Source: Pedobacter sp. Bi126 (lineage in GTDB: Bacteria; Bacteroidota; Bacteroidia; Sphingobacteriales; Sphingobacteriaceae). From it: DNA of 64,000 nt. Each line of letters opens with the position of its first letter. Position 1 is the stretch's first letter. Under the pieces are notes generated by a model that saw only the letters and a program-made list of their open reading frames with translations, was not told the origin of the DNA and searched no databases. The DNA lies in assembly GCF_918698245.1 (NCBI RefSeq), contig NZ_CAKKMS010000002.1:248001-312000 (forward strand), in the 5' to 3' direction. The translations under genes and the position numbers were made by a program. This document shows positions 9,234 through 16,514 of this stretch, in pieces.

Positions 9234-9926
9234 CTAGAAAGTAACTGCTGTTGCCGTGCCGGTAATGGTTCCTGGAGTAATGGTTGGTTTTACAGGTTTA
9301 GCGGTTACCGTAACATCATGATCTGCCCATTGCGGACAATATTTATTGCCATTAATTACATAACCTACTTTTAACCTATGTGTTTTTGTTCCAACAGTTG
9401 CTGGAGCCGATGGCGTATAATCTTTTGCTGTAGCACCAGATATAGCCGTTTCTACTCCTCCGGTTACTGTATACCACTGATAGGCCAAAGTTGGAATGTT
9501 GGTGGCATCAGGATTGGTAACAGCGCCAACTTGCGCCAAAGGACTTTCGAGACAGAAATCAGCAGGCGTAAAATTAACAGTCAAAGGTTGAAGCACATAT
9601 ACCGGAATTTCCTGTAATTCAGATTCGCAGGAGCCTGGTGTGGTTGATTTAGAGCTTAAATAATAATAGCCTGTGTTTAAATCGGCAGCTGCGATTTTAT
9701 TTCCCGAAACTAAAGTAACACCTGTACTTGGCGTAGTAGTTTGCGTTGCACTGTATTTAACAATCCAGTCTTCTCCAGCTGGTGCAGCGGGCAAAGTAAG
9801 GTCTGAGCCTTTGCAAAAAAGACTAACTCCGCTTGTGGTTGGTAATACCTGAGCCGATACTGTTGAAAATGTGCAGATTAACAAGAATGTAATTGCTAAA
9901 AATGCTTTTGTAATTGAATTGTTCAT
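9234..9926 (-). CDS. Secreted Ig-like-fold protein of unknown function
   Basis: A 230-residue protein with a clear signal peptide (cleavage near STVSAQ, residue 26) and two or three Ig/PKD-like segments rich in Thr, Ser and Gly (for example YYLSSKSTTPGSCESEL, and YQWYTVTGG followed by an ATAKDYTPSAPATVG stretch). No type-B sorting block or transmembrane anchor is visible at the C-terminus (GTITGTATAVTF), so its route to the surface is unclear. It lies 24 bp after the 968-residue gene and 34 bp before the sorting-domain gene, so all three are probably co-transcribed. The short Ig-like pieces also occur in the two neighbours, suggesting a shared origin or one surface structure. Confidence 0.75.
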   Translation of the reverse strand: MNNSITKAFLAITFLLICTFSTVSAQVLPTTSGVSLFCKGSDLTLPAAPAGEDWIVKYSATQTTTPSTGVTLVSGNKIAAADLNTGYYYLSSKSTTPGSCESELQEIPVYVLQPLTVNFTPADFCLESPLAQVGAVTNPDATNIPTLAYQWYTVTGGVETAISGATAKDYTPSAPATVGTKTHRLKVGYVINGNKYCPQWADHDVTVTAKPVKPTITPGTITGTATAVTF

Positions 9927-9950
9927 GGGGACGATTTTTTGTTTGTTTGA

Positions 9951-12857
9951 TTAATATTGTGAATTAGTTTGCACCAACACATGTGGTGCTGATGGTTTTG
10001 GGTTTATTTTAATGTTGAAATTAATTTGAGTACTGCAACCCGCTGCATTTTTAATGGTCAAAACACCGGAATGAAGACCTAAAGCAGCGTTGACCGGAAT
10101 GTTAAGCGGGATATTTCCTGCAGGCAAAGGCTGATTGCTAACTGGATCAAAATCTAGTGTATTCCAGGTAATACTATATGTTGTCGGACTGTTTAAAGCG
10201 TTGGTATAAGGGAGAGATGAAGAGGTAAAACCCTGACAGATTTCAGGTTCGGTACCCAATGTTAAATTTGGAAGCCCGTTTACAATTACAATAAAATCGG
10301 TTGTTTTCTCCGCGCAGCCCTTTGCTGTGGCTGTTATGGTGGCTGTTCCTGCAAATCTATTATCCCAGGTTACTTTACCGCTGTTTGCATCTATAATACC
10401 TGCCGATAGTGGTAAAATGGAGTAGACTATACTTGTAGCATTTGTTGCCGTTGCAACATAAGTATCGGTTCCGGTACCAGTACAGCGTTTATCGGTTAAT
10501 CCGGTATTAAAAACCGGAGTACTTACATTTCCATTTACCGTTATTGAACCTGTTGTAGTGAATGGCGTTCCTGTACTATTAGAAACGGTATAAGTTTTTG
10601 GTAGGCCTGCTGTAGTTGGCGTACCCGAAATGGTGACTTTTTTAGGAGATGAACTATTGGTATAAGTTATCCCAGCTGGTAGACCTGTAACTTGAATACC
10701 ATTTGAACCTGATGGGATACTGATAATAATATCGTTCATGGCTGTACCCACACATACTTCTCTATCTTTAGAGCCAGTTATGGTGCTAACCGAGCTCTGA
10801 TCGTTAGTGGTTACCTGATCAGGCTGCGAGCCAGTAATCGTTGCGGTGTTAATATTAGTTCCTGTTGTTATAACTTTTGCTGTGATGCTTAAGGAGATAC
10901 TGGCGTTACTGGCCAAATCGCCAATGGTCCATATACCCGAAATAGGATCGTAACTCGTGCCCGATGGCACTATGCTCGATACATAAGTAAAACCATTGGG
11001 AAGCAGATCTGTAACCGATACCCCAACTGCATTGCCATCGCCTAAATTTTCGGCCTTAAGGGTAAATACCACATTGCTATTTAACTCCGGATAAGCGATA
11101 TCAACTGTTTTGGTAATGGCGCGGTCGATATTACAAAGTGAAACCTTTATTGGGAGAGAAGGTGCACTCAGCCCGCAATCTAAACTATAACTCACGGCAT
11201 AATTGCCAGATGTACTGGCCACATAAGTATTTGTATTTGCACCACTTATCGGAACTTCGTTAAGATACCATTGATAATTGGATGCATTTGGAGTTGCTGT
11301 AAGTGTTGCTGATGCACAGTTTGTTTGTGATACCACTGGCTGAGCGCCCTTTTCGGGAAAACGTGAAATGAAATTAGACATCGAAAAAGCACTACTTTGC
11401 TGTACCATAGAAACAGTAAGCCTGCTGGAACTTGTTATTATAATTGTACTTGGCGATCCAATATCAGCACGTGTAAAACTCACTAGAGATAAGCCCGTAC
11501 TACCTAGGGATTTACGGGTACCTATACCTGCTATAGTTTCTATATCCGTATTGTTGTAAAGCGGAGTGCCATTTGCATTAAGATAAATTCTATCTGCACT
11601 ACTGGTAATGATATAGCCAAAGTAATCGAGGTTGGTACTTTGAAGGTAAGCAGTAAACTTTGAGGTTTCAACTCGCTTTGATCCCGAGCAACTGGATATT
11701 GGGACTAAGGTAGCCACATCTACTTCACAACCTGCACCGCCGGAAGCGCCTGCTGTGCCTGAAAAAACTTCAATATTTTTTGTTGCTGAAATCCAGGTCG
11801 AGGAATATCTTCCTGTATTACTTACGGGGTCATATGCGCCACTCAGATAGCCATGATTAAAGGTTTGCTTATCTCCCGCTTGTGCCAAATTGTAGGTTGT
11901 GGTGCCTTTTTGAACACCATTTTGATCAAAATGTATCACTGTAAAGCTGGTGTTTGCCTCAGTTGCAATTACGGTAGTTTGCTCTGCAGTCGTATTACCC
12001 TCACCTCTAACCACCACATATTCTTTACCTAAGGAGGCAATAGGCGGAATTGGATTATAAGCACCGTCTCCACAGCCTCCGGGGGCATCCAGATCTGCCG
12101 CGGTATTCATTACCGCCGATCCTGACGATTCTACCAAGGTTCCCATTGGAGCATTGAATAAATAACTTTGCCCGGCATTTAATGTGGCCTTTGCCACACC
12201 AGCTATTTTAACAATCGTATTATTTTCGATGGCCATAATGCTATAGATCGGTGGATGAGCATTACTTGCAAGATCACCGTCCCGATAATAACCTACACGA
12301 AAAGACGTTCCAATTGCCGCATCACCAAAGCTAAAAAGAGAGGCATTACCCTTAATATCTGTATCCGTACCATCAGTTCCTAAATTATCTGAAGCTACAT
12401 TTCTTAAATTCACTGAAATAGATCCAGTAGCCTCTACGATTAATCCGGCCCCGCTCAGTACCTTATTTAATTCATGCTCAGGTGCATCTTTGGGTAGTCC
12501 GGTAAAGCGATAAACAAAAGGCGTTCCTTGAACGCAACTAAAAGTTGTAACAACAGTACCATCGCTTTTATATATTGTTCCGGTAACAGTTCCAATATCT
12601 GATGTAATAACAATTTCGTTGGCTTTACTCCAGTATTGCCATGGGGCCGGCGCAATATAATGTTTAGAATAGCTGGTTGCAGGTAAGCTTTTTGTGGTTC
12701 TTGCACTGGCTTTTAAAGGAAAAGGGATTGGTAAATTGTTAAAGCCCGCGTTTATTACGGTTTTAAATTCATGGCGTGCAAATGCAATATTTGCTGAGCA
12801 GAGCAATATTAATCCCAGTAACCCGTTAAATAAAAACAGCAGAAAAGCCTTAATCAT
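9951..12857 (-). CDS. Large secreted repeat protein with DUF11 and Ig-like domains
   Basis: A 968-residue exported protein and first gene of the surface-protein operon. An N-terminal signal segment (LLCSANIAFA, to ~28) is followed by a ~450-residue beta-rich region resembling the IgGFc-binding N-terminal region of many Bacteroidota surface proteins (YIAPAPWQYW, TGTIYKSDG). An Ig-like segment follows near 510-570 (ASNYQWYLNEVPISG), then a DUF11-type repeat near 580-695 (AENLGDGNAVGVSVTDLLPNG) and putative Ig-fold repeats to the end. No sorting domain is seen at the C-terminus (HVLVQTNSQY), unlike typical single-chain members. It may be exported by another route, or assemble with the sorting-domain protein two genes on. 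Function: adhesin or matrix protein, inferred. Confidence 0.8.
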   Translation of the reverse strand: MIKAFLLFLFNGLLGLILLCSANIAFARHEFKTVINAGFNNLPIPFPLKASARTTKSLPATSYSKHYIAPAPWQYWSKANEIVITSDIGTVTGTIYKSDGTVVTTFSCVQGTPFVYRFTGLPKDAPEHELNKVLSGAGLIVEATGSISVNLRNVASDNLGTDGTDTDIKGNASLFSFGDAAIGTSFRVGYYRDGDLASNAHPPIYSIMAIENNTIVKIAGVAKATLNAGQSYLFNAPMGTLVESSGSAVMNTAADLDAPGGCGDGAYNPIPPIASLGKEYVVVRGEGNTTAEQTTVIATEANTSFTVIHFDQNGVQKGTTTYNLAQAGDKQTFNHGYLSGAYDPVSNTGRYSSTWISATKNIEVFSGTAGASGGAGCEVDVATLVPISSCSGSKRVETSKFTAYLQSTNLDYFGYIITSSADRIYLNANGTPLYNNTDIETIAGIGTRKSLGSTGLSLVSFTRADIGSPSTIIITSSSRLTVSMVQQSSAFSMSNFISRFPEKGAQPVVSQTNCASATLTATPNASNYQWYLNEVPISGANTNTYVASTSGNYAVSYSLDCGLSAPSLPIKVSLCNIDRAITKTVDIAYPELNSNVVFTLKAENLGDGNAVGVSVTDLLPNGFTYVSSIVPSGTSYDPISGIWTIGDLASNASISLSITAKVITTGTNINTATITGSQPDQVTTNDQSSVSTITGSKDREVCVGTAMNDIIISIPSGSNGIQVTGLPAGITYTNSSSPKKVTISGTPTTAGLPKTYTVSNSTGTPFTTTGSITVNGNVSTPVFNTGLTDKRCTGTGTDTYVATATNATSIVYSILPLSAGIIDANSGKVTWDNRFAGTATITATAKGCAEKTTDFIVIVNGLPNLTLGTEPEICQGFTSSSLPYTNALNSPTTYSITWNTLDFDPVSNQPLPAGNIPLNIPVNAALGLHSGVLTIKNAAGCSTQINFNIKINPKPSAPHVLVQTNSQY

Positions 12858-13382
12858 AAATAACTTGTTGGAACCCGTATGTAGCCTAACATGGATCTAA
12901 TAATTCATTAAAAGCTGAGGACTTTTTAATAAATTTTAGCATAACAAATCACTTACCTATCTAGATTAGGTTTGATCTATTATGTAGCTCGAATGTGTCA
13001 GTTTGTTTGGTTCTTTTGGTCGAAAGTAATTAAAAAAATGCACTAAAAAATGCCCCTAATATTAATTTTTAATGCACTCTAAAGCTATTTAAAGGCGTTT
13101 TTTGCATAAATTAAATCAGCTGTATTTCTACTGATACGTCTTTGATTAAAAATCGATTATTTTCTTTCTGGCTATTTGAGTTTGTTTAATAAACAACTTA
13201 TTTGTAGTCAATTAATTATGGTGTTTTTTTGAGTCTTGAATATAATGAAAAGCATTTGGACGAGAAAAAATGATTTTTTTATATAAAATAATACGATTGG
13301 CATAGAGATACTTACCTTATCTGTGGCTTAAAAAGCCTATCGATCCCCGTTTTAAAATTAACCCTGCACAGCGGAAGGGACC
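12858..13382. other. 525-bp AT-rich intergenic region
   Basis: The gap separates the surface-protein operon start (minus strand) from the end of the esterase gene (minus strand). It is AT-rich with several A/T runs and stop codons in all frames. It must contain the promoter of the surface-protein operon, but I found no clear TAnnTTTG match on the minus strand and no repeat or RNA gene. Confidence 0.6.
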
Positions 13383-14303
13383 TTATGGTGTTTTGATTTT
13401 CATTTCAGTCATCCATGCCATACATTGTTCAAGCCATTTATCGGTTCTCGTGGCGTTTTTTAAACCAAAACCATGTCCGCCTGTAGCGTAAATATGCATT
13501 TCGGCCTTTACCCCGCTGTTTTTTAGTGACTGATAATAGTTTATAGTATTAGCAACAGGTACTACTTTATCATCACTGCAATGAATCAAAAAAGCAGGAG
13601 GAGTATCTTTATTTACCTGTAGCTCATTCGAATATTCAGCTGTTTTTTCGGCCGATGCATTTTCTCCGATTAAAGCTTTTTTAGATCCTTTGTGCAGAAT
13701 GCTATCCTGAAAGGTAATGACAGGGTAAATAAGTATTGAAAAATCTGGCCGAAGATTTGTTTTCTCCTGATTTGGTATCACTACGTTTTTATAATGAGTA
13801 GATACAGTGGAGGCAACATGACCTCCCGCTGAAAAACCCATTATCCCAACTTTTGCCGTATCAATGTTCCATTCTTTAGCCCGCTCGCGCACTGTTTTTA
13901 TGGCTTGTTCAGCATCCTGTAATGGCCCGATTGAACGATTTTCCATAATCAGATCGTTGGGTAATCTGTATTTTAACACAAAGGCCGCTATACCTTGTTT
14001 ATTTAACGCTTTTGCAACCTCGGTGCCCTCGTTATTCATCACCAGATAAGAATAACCCCCACCAGGACATATAATTACTGCAGCACGCTTATCATCGTTT
14101 TTTTCGGGGAGAAAAACGGTTAATGTTGGCTCTGTAACGTATCTGGTTAATATTCTGCCATTTTTGGCAGTATCTGTTTTTTCTGTTAAATCGGCCTTAA
14201 TGGCGTTCGGTACATTTTTGTAAAGCGGTACAATATTTTGTGCAAATAATCCTGCCTGGTTCATGTTAAGCATTAATGTAAATGCTAAAATTATTTTTTT
14301 CAT
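13383..14303 (-). CDS. Secreted alpha/beta hydrolase (carbohydrate-esterase-like)
   Basis: An alpha/beta-hydrolase of the BD-FAE/xylan-esterase-like group. After a signal peptide (to ~22, GLFAQ) come the oxyanion-hole block CPGGGY (79-84), the nucleophile elbow GFSAGG with Ser158, an acidic residue in SDDKVVP (Asp244/245) and His277 in GGHGFG. It is transcribed away from the FadR-type regulator; the shared intergenic region carries two copies of the palindrome found before the sialidase and SusC genes, so it probably belongs to that regulon. In a sialic acid locus a secreted esterase could remove O-acetyl groups from sialic acids, analogous to NanS, but it is not of the NanS family. Substrate is inference. 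Confidence 0.85.
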   Translation of the reverse strand: MKKIILAFTLMLNMNQAGLFAQNIVPLYKNVPNAIKADLTEKTDTAKNGRILTRYVTEPTLTVFLPEKNDDKRAAVIICPGGGYSYLVMNNEGTEVAKALNKQGIAAFVLKYRLPNDLIMENRSIGPLQDAEQAIKTVRERAKEWNIDTAKVGIMGFSAGGHVASTVSTHYKNVVIPNQEKTNLRPDFSILIYPVITFQDSILHKGSKKALIGENASAEKTAEYSNELQVNKDTPPAFLIHCSDDKVVPVANTINYYQSLKNSGVKAEMHIYATGGHGFGLKNATRTDKWLEQCMAWMTEMKIKTP

Positions 14304-14317
14304 ATACTTGGTTTAAA

Positions 14318-14325
14318 CAAAATTA
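14318..14325 (-). promoter_or_regulatory. Possible -7 element for the esterase gene
   Basis: The minus strand reads TAATTTTG, which matches the Bacteroidota -7 consensus TAnnTTTG, 14 bp before the ATG of the esterase gene. No clean TTG lies 17-19 bp further upstream, but the palindrome 14344-14354 covers that position. Confidence 0.35.
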
Positions 14326-14343
14326 TAAAATTATTTTGTAAAC

Positions 14344-14354
14344 ATGTACTACAT
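14344..14354. promoter_or_regulatory. FadR-type operator candidate, copy 1
   Basis: ATGTACTACAT is a perfect 5+1+5 palindrome. It lies 41 bp upstream of the esterase ATG in the divergent region shared with the regulator gene. FadR-subfamily GntR regulators bind short GT-N(x)-AC palindromes, and three more copies precede other units of this locus. Confidence 0.65.
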
Positions 14355-14409
14355 ATTTTGTGAACATTTGTTTTTGAATCTAAAAGCGCGAACTATTTTT
14401 CAAATGTTT

Positions 14410-14420
14410 TTGTACTACAT
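14410..14420. promoter_or_regulatory. FadR-type operator candidate, copy 2
   Basis: TTGTACTACAT carries the same core, TGTACTACA, as the other three copies with one outer-position change. Its first three bases are the TTG of the predicted -33 element of the regulator gene, so binding here would block its own promoter. Confidence 0.65.
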
Positions 14421-14437
14421 AAAAACGAGTATATTTG
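14410..14437 (+). promoter_or_regulatory. Predicted promoter of the FadR-type regulator gene
   Basis: TTG at 14410-14412, a 17-base spacer and TATATTTG at 14430-14437 match the Bacteroidota promoter pattern TTG-N17-19-TAnnTTTG. Transcription would start near 14443, about 17 bases before the ATG at 14460. Confidence 0.65.
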
Positions 14438-14459
14438 AAGCTTCTAAATATGTATTTCT

Positions 14460-15170
14460 ATGGCATTAAAAAGTGATTTAAGTTTGGATATCGATAAAAT
14501 CTCATCTGATACAATGGCTGATGTGGTTGAAATGAGGTTAAGAGATTATTTCAAAAAGAAATCATTTAAACCTGGCGATGCATTACCGAAAGAACAGGAA
14601 CTGGCTGAAGCGCTGGGGGTGAGCCGAAACGTTTTAAGGGAAGCTTTAAGTCGCTTGAGGATGCTTGGCATGATTGAGACTAAGAAAAAGAGGGGTATGA
14701 TTTTATCAAGCCCTGATGTATTGGGCGGTTTTCAGCGTGTACTCGATCCGCTGATAATCAGTCCGGATGCACTACAGGATCTTTTTGAACTGAGGTTAAT
14801 TTTGGAAATGGGCCTCGCGGATGTGCTTTTTTTGAATTTAAATGATAAAAGTATCCGTGAACTTGAAATAATTGCCAATAGCGAAAAGAAAAAGAACAAA
14901 GAAGCATTCCGCATTGCCAACGAAATTGCCTTTCACGGTAAATTATACGAAATGGCCGGTAACGATACCTTAAAACGTTTTCAGCATATGCTTTTGCCGG
15001 TTTTTGGTTTTGTACTTCAGGTAGAAAATGAGTTTCTTTCTGGCAGTGTTAGCCATCAGGATCTGGTAGAAATTCTTAAATCTGGAAATAAAAATGATTT
15101 CAGAAATGGAATGTACGAACATCTAAAGCCTCATTTTGATCGACTGGAGGCACTAAGGAAAATAAATTAA
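14460..15170 (+). CDS. FadR/GntR-family regulator (FCD domain), probable controller of the sialic acid locus
   Basis: A GntR-superfamily regulator of the FadR subfamily. The winged helix-turn-helix occupies about residues 18-80 (PGDALPKEQELAEALGVSR, EALSRLRMLGMIETK), and the all-helical FCD ligand domain follows (~100-230) with conserved His positions in FHGKLYEMAGND, SHQDLVEIL and YEHLKPHF that bind a metal and a carboxylate ligand in this family. NanR of E. coli, the sialic acid regulator, belongs to the same subfamily, so Neu5Ac or a related acid is a plausible inducer. Palindromes TGTA(C/G)TACA lie before this gene, the esterase, the sialidase and SusC, suggesting autoregulation and control of the locus. 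That ligand and these targets are inference. Confidence 0.9.
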   Translation: MALKSDLSLDIDKISSDTMADVVEMRLRDYFKKKSFKPGDALPKEQELAEALGVSRNVLREALSRLRMLGMIETKKKRGMILSSPDVLGGFQRVLDPLIISPDALQDLFELRLILEMGLADVLFLNLNDKSIRELEIIANSEKKKNKEAFRIANEIAFHGKLYEMAGNDTLKRFQHMLLPVFGFVLQVENEFLSGSVSHQDLVEILKSGNKNDFRNGMYEHLKPHFDRLEALRKIN

Positions 15171-15176
15171 GTTTTT

Positions 15177-15187
15177 ATGTACTACAT
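15177..15187. promoter_or_regulatory. FadR-type operator candidate, copy 3
   Basis: ATGTACTACAT, identical to copy 1, lies between the regulator stop codon and the sialidase gene. It overlaps the -33 position relative to the -7 element at 15202-15209. Confidence 0.65.
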
Positions 15188-15201
15188 ATAATTTTATTAA
15201 T

Positions 15202-15209
15202 TACATTTG
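15202..15209 (+). promoter_or_regulatory. Predicted -7 element before the sialidase gene
   Basis: TACATTTG fits TAnnTTTG. A start site near 15215 would give a leader of about 47 bases. There is no proper TTG at the -33 position; the operator copy 15177-15187 lies there instead. Confidence 0.45.
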
Positions 15210-15261
15210 TTTTATGCAAGTCTGATTAGGCGTGCGCTAACCAAATTAATTTTTTTAAGTT

Positions 15262-16431
15262 ATGTTTTACACCATCAAAAATCTGAAAAGGATTGGCGGG
15301 TTATGCTGCTTTTCTGCACTGATTTTGTACTGTATAAATACCACTTATGCGGCAGTCAATATTACAGCGAATAAGGTAGACAGTCTGAATTTCATTTTTA
15401 AAGCTGGCGAAAACGGTTATGCCTGTTTTCGGATTCCGGCCCTAATCAATACTCAAAACGGGAGCTTGCTTGCTTTTGCCGAAGCACGAAAAAACAATTG
15501 CGGTGATTCTGGAGATATCGACCTGGTGGTTAAACGTTCATTGGACAAGGGTAAAACCTGGACCGGCTTACAATTGGTGTGGAGCGATTCGACCAATACC
15601 TGTGGTAACCCTGTTCCCATCCAGGATCAAGCTACTGGCAATATCATTTTAATTTCTACATGGAATTTGGGTACCGACCATGAAAAACAGATTATGGATG
15701 GCTCATCGAAAGATGGAAGGCATGTATATATGTTATCCTCTGGTGATGATGGAAAAACCTGGTCGGCCGCAACAGAGATTACTGCTCAAGTGAAAAAAAC
15801 AGGTTGGACCTGGTACGCAACCGGGCCATGCCATGGCTTACAGGTACTTAAAGGAAAATATGCCGGCCGATTGGTCGTACCGATAAACCATGTAGAAACG
15901 GGTACTAATCAGAATTTTGCACACACCATTTATTCAGATGATCATGGCAAGAGCTGGAGTTTAGGCAATAATACCCCTCAGGATAAAATGAACGAAACTA
16001 CATTGGCCGAAATTTCGAAAGGCCGATTGATGTTGAACATGCGGAACAGTGACCGGACAATTAAAACAAGGCATACTGCTGTAAGCGAAGATGGCGGTCA
16101 AAACTGGGCTAATGTTCAGGTAGATACAACTTTAATAGAGCCTATCTGCCAGGGAAGTTTGCTGAGTCATTTTTATCGCAAAAATAAACCAACACTGCTT
16201 TTCAGCAATCCGGCAAATACAAAATTACGGGCAAATTTAACTTTACGTTTAAGCGAAAACGACGGTAAAACATGGAAATATAAGATGGTTTTACATCCTG
16301 GTCCATCAGCCTACTCAGATATTGCAGTAATAGACAAACAAATAATCGGCTGCTTTTTCGAAGCAGGATATGCAAAGCCGTATGAGGGCATTGTATTTAA
16401 AACTGTAAACTATTCAGATTTAACAAAATAA
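15262..16431 (+). CDS. nanH: Exo-alpha-sialidase (GH33), secreted
   Basis: A sialidase that would release terminal sialic acids from host or environmental glycans. The six-bladed propeller family signature is complete: FRIP at residues 56-59 carrying the first catalytic-pocket Arg, followed by RKNNCGDSGDIDL and five Asp-boxes (SLDKGKTW, SGDDGKTW, SDDHGKSW, SEDGGQNW, SENDGKTW). A hydrophobic export segment spans about 11-31 (SALILYCINTTYAA). The 389-residue length is that of a bare catalytic domain, without an extra carbohydrate-binding module. It lies between the FadR-type regulator and the SusC/SusD pair, with an operator-like palindrome in front, and is the key evidence that the locus serves sialic acid use. 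Confidence 0.93.
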   Translation: MFYTIKNLKRIGGLCCFSALILYCINTTYAAVNITANKVDSLNFIFKAGENGYACFRIPALINTQNGSLLAFAEARKNNCGDSGDIDLVVKRSLDKGKTWTGLQLVWSDSTNTCGNPVPIQDQATGNIILISTWNLGTDHEKQIMDGSSKDGRHVYMLSSGDDGKTWSAATEITAQVKKTGWTWYATGPCHGLQVLKGKYAGRLVVPINHVETGTNQNFAHTIYSDDHGKSWSLGNNTPQDKMNETTLAEISKGRLMLNMRNSDRTIKTRHTAVSEDGGQNWANVQVDTTLIEPICQGSLLSHFYRKNKPTLLFSNPANTKLRANLTLRLSENDGKTWKYKMVLHPGPSAYSDIAVIDKQIIGCFFEAGYAKPYEGIVFKTVNYSDLTK

Positions 16432-16439
16432 TTAAGGCC

Positions 16440-16462
16440 GATTAGTCACGCGGTGATTAATC
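16440..16462 (+). other. Intercistronic stem-loop between sialidase and SusC genes
   Basis: GATTAGTCAC-GCG-GTGATTAATC forms a 10-bp stem (one G-T pair) with a 3-base loop. It has no T-run, so it is more likely an mRNA-stabilising or processing hairpin than a full terminator. Confidence 0.45.
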
Positions 16463-16486
16463 AGCGAATTTCTATACTAACCAAAT

Positions 16487-16497
16487 ATGTAGTACAT
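16487..16497. promoter_or_regulatory. FadR-type operator candidate, copy 4
   Basis: ATGTAGTACAT is a perfect palindrome and the reverse complement of copies 1 and 3. It ends 17 bp before the SusC ATG. No TAnnTTTG element is visible here, so it may act as a roadblock or serve a promoter of weaker sequence. Confidence 0.6.
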
Positions 16498-16514
16498 AAA
16501 TACAAATAATAATT

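Noticed and set aside
7256..12857. One giant adhesin broken by frameshifts into three genes
   Set aside because: Each of the three has its own start codon and clear signal peptide, with proper short gaps, so they are separate genes.
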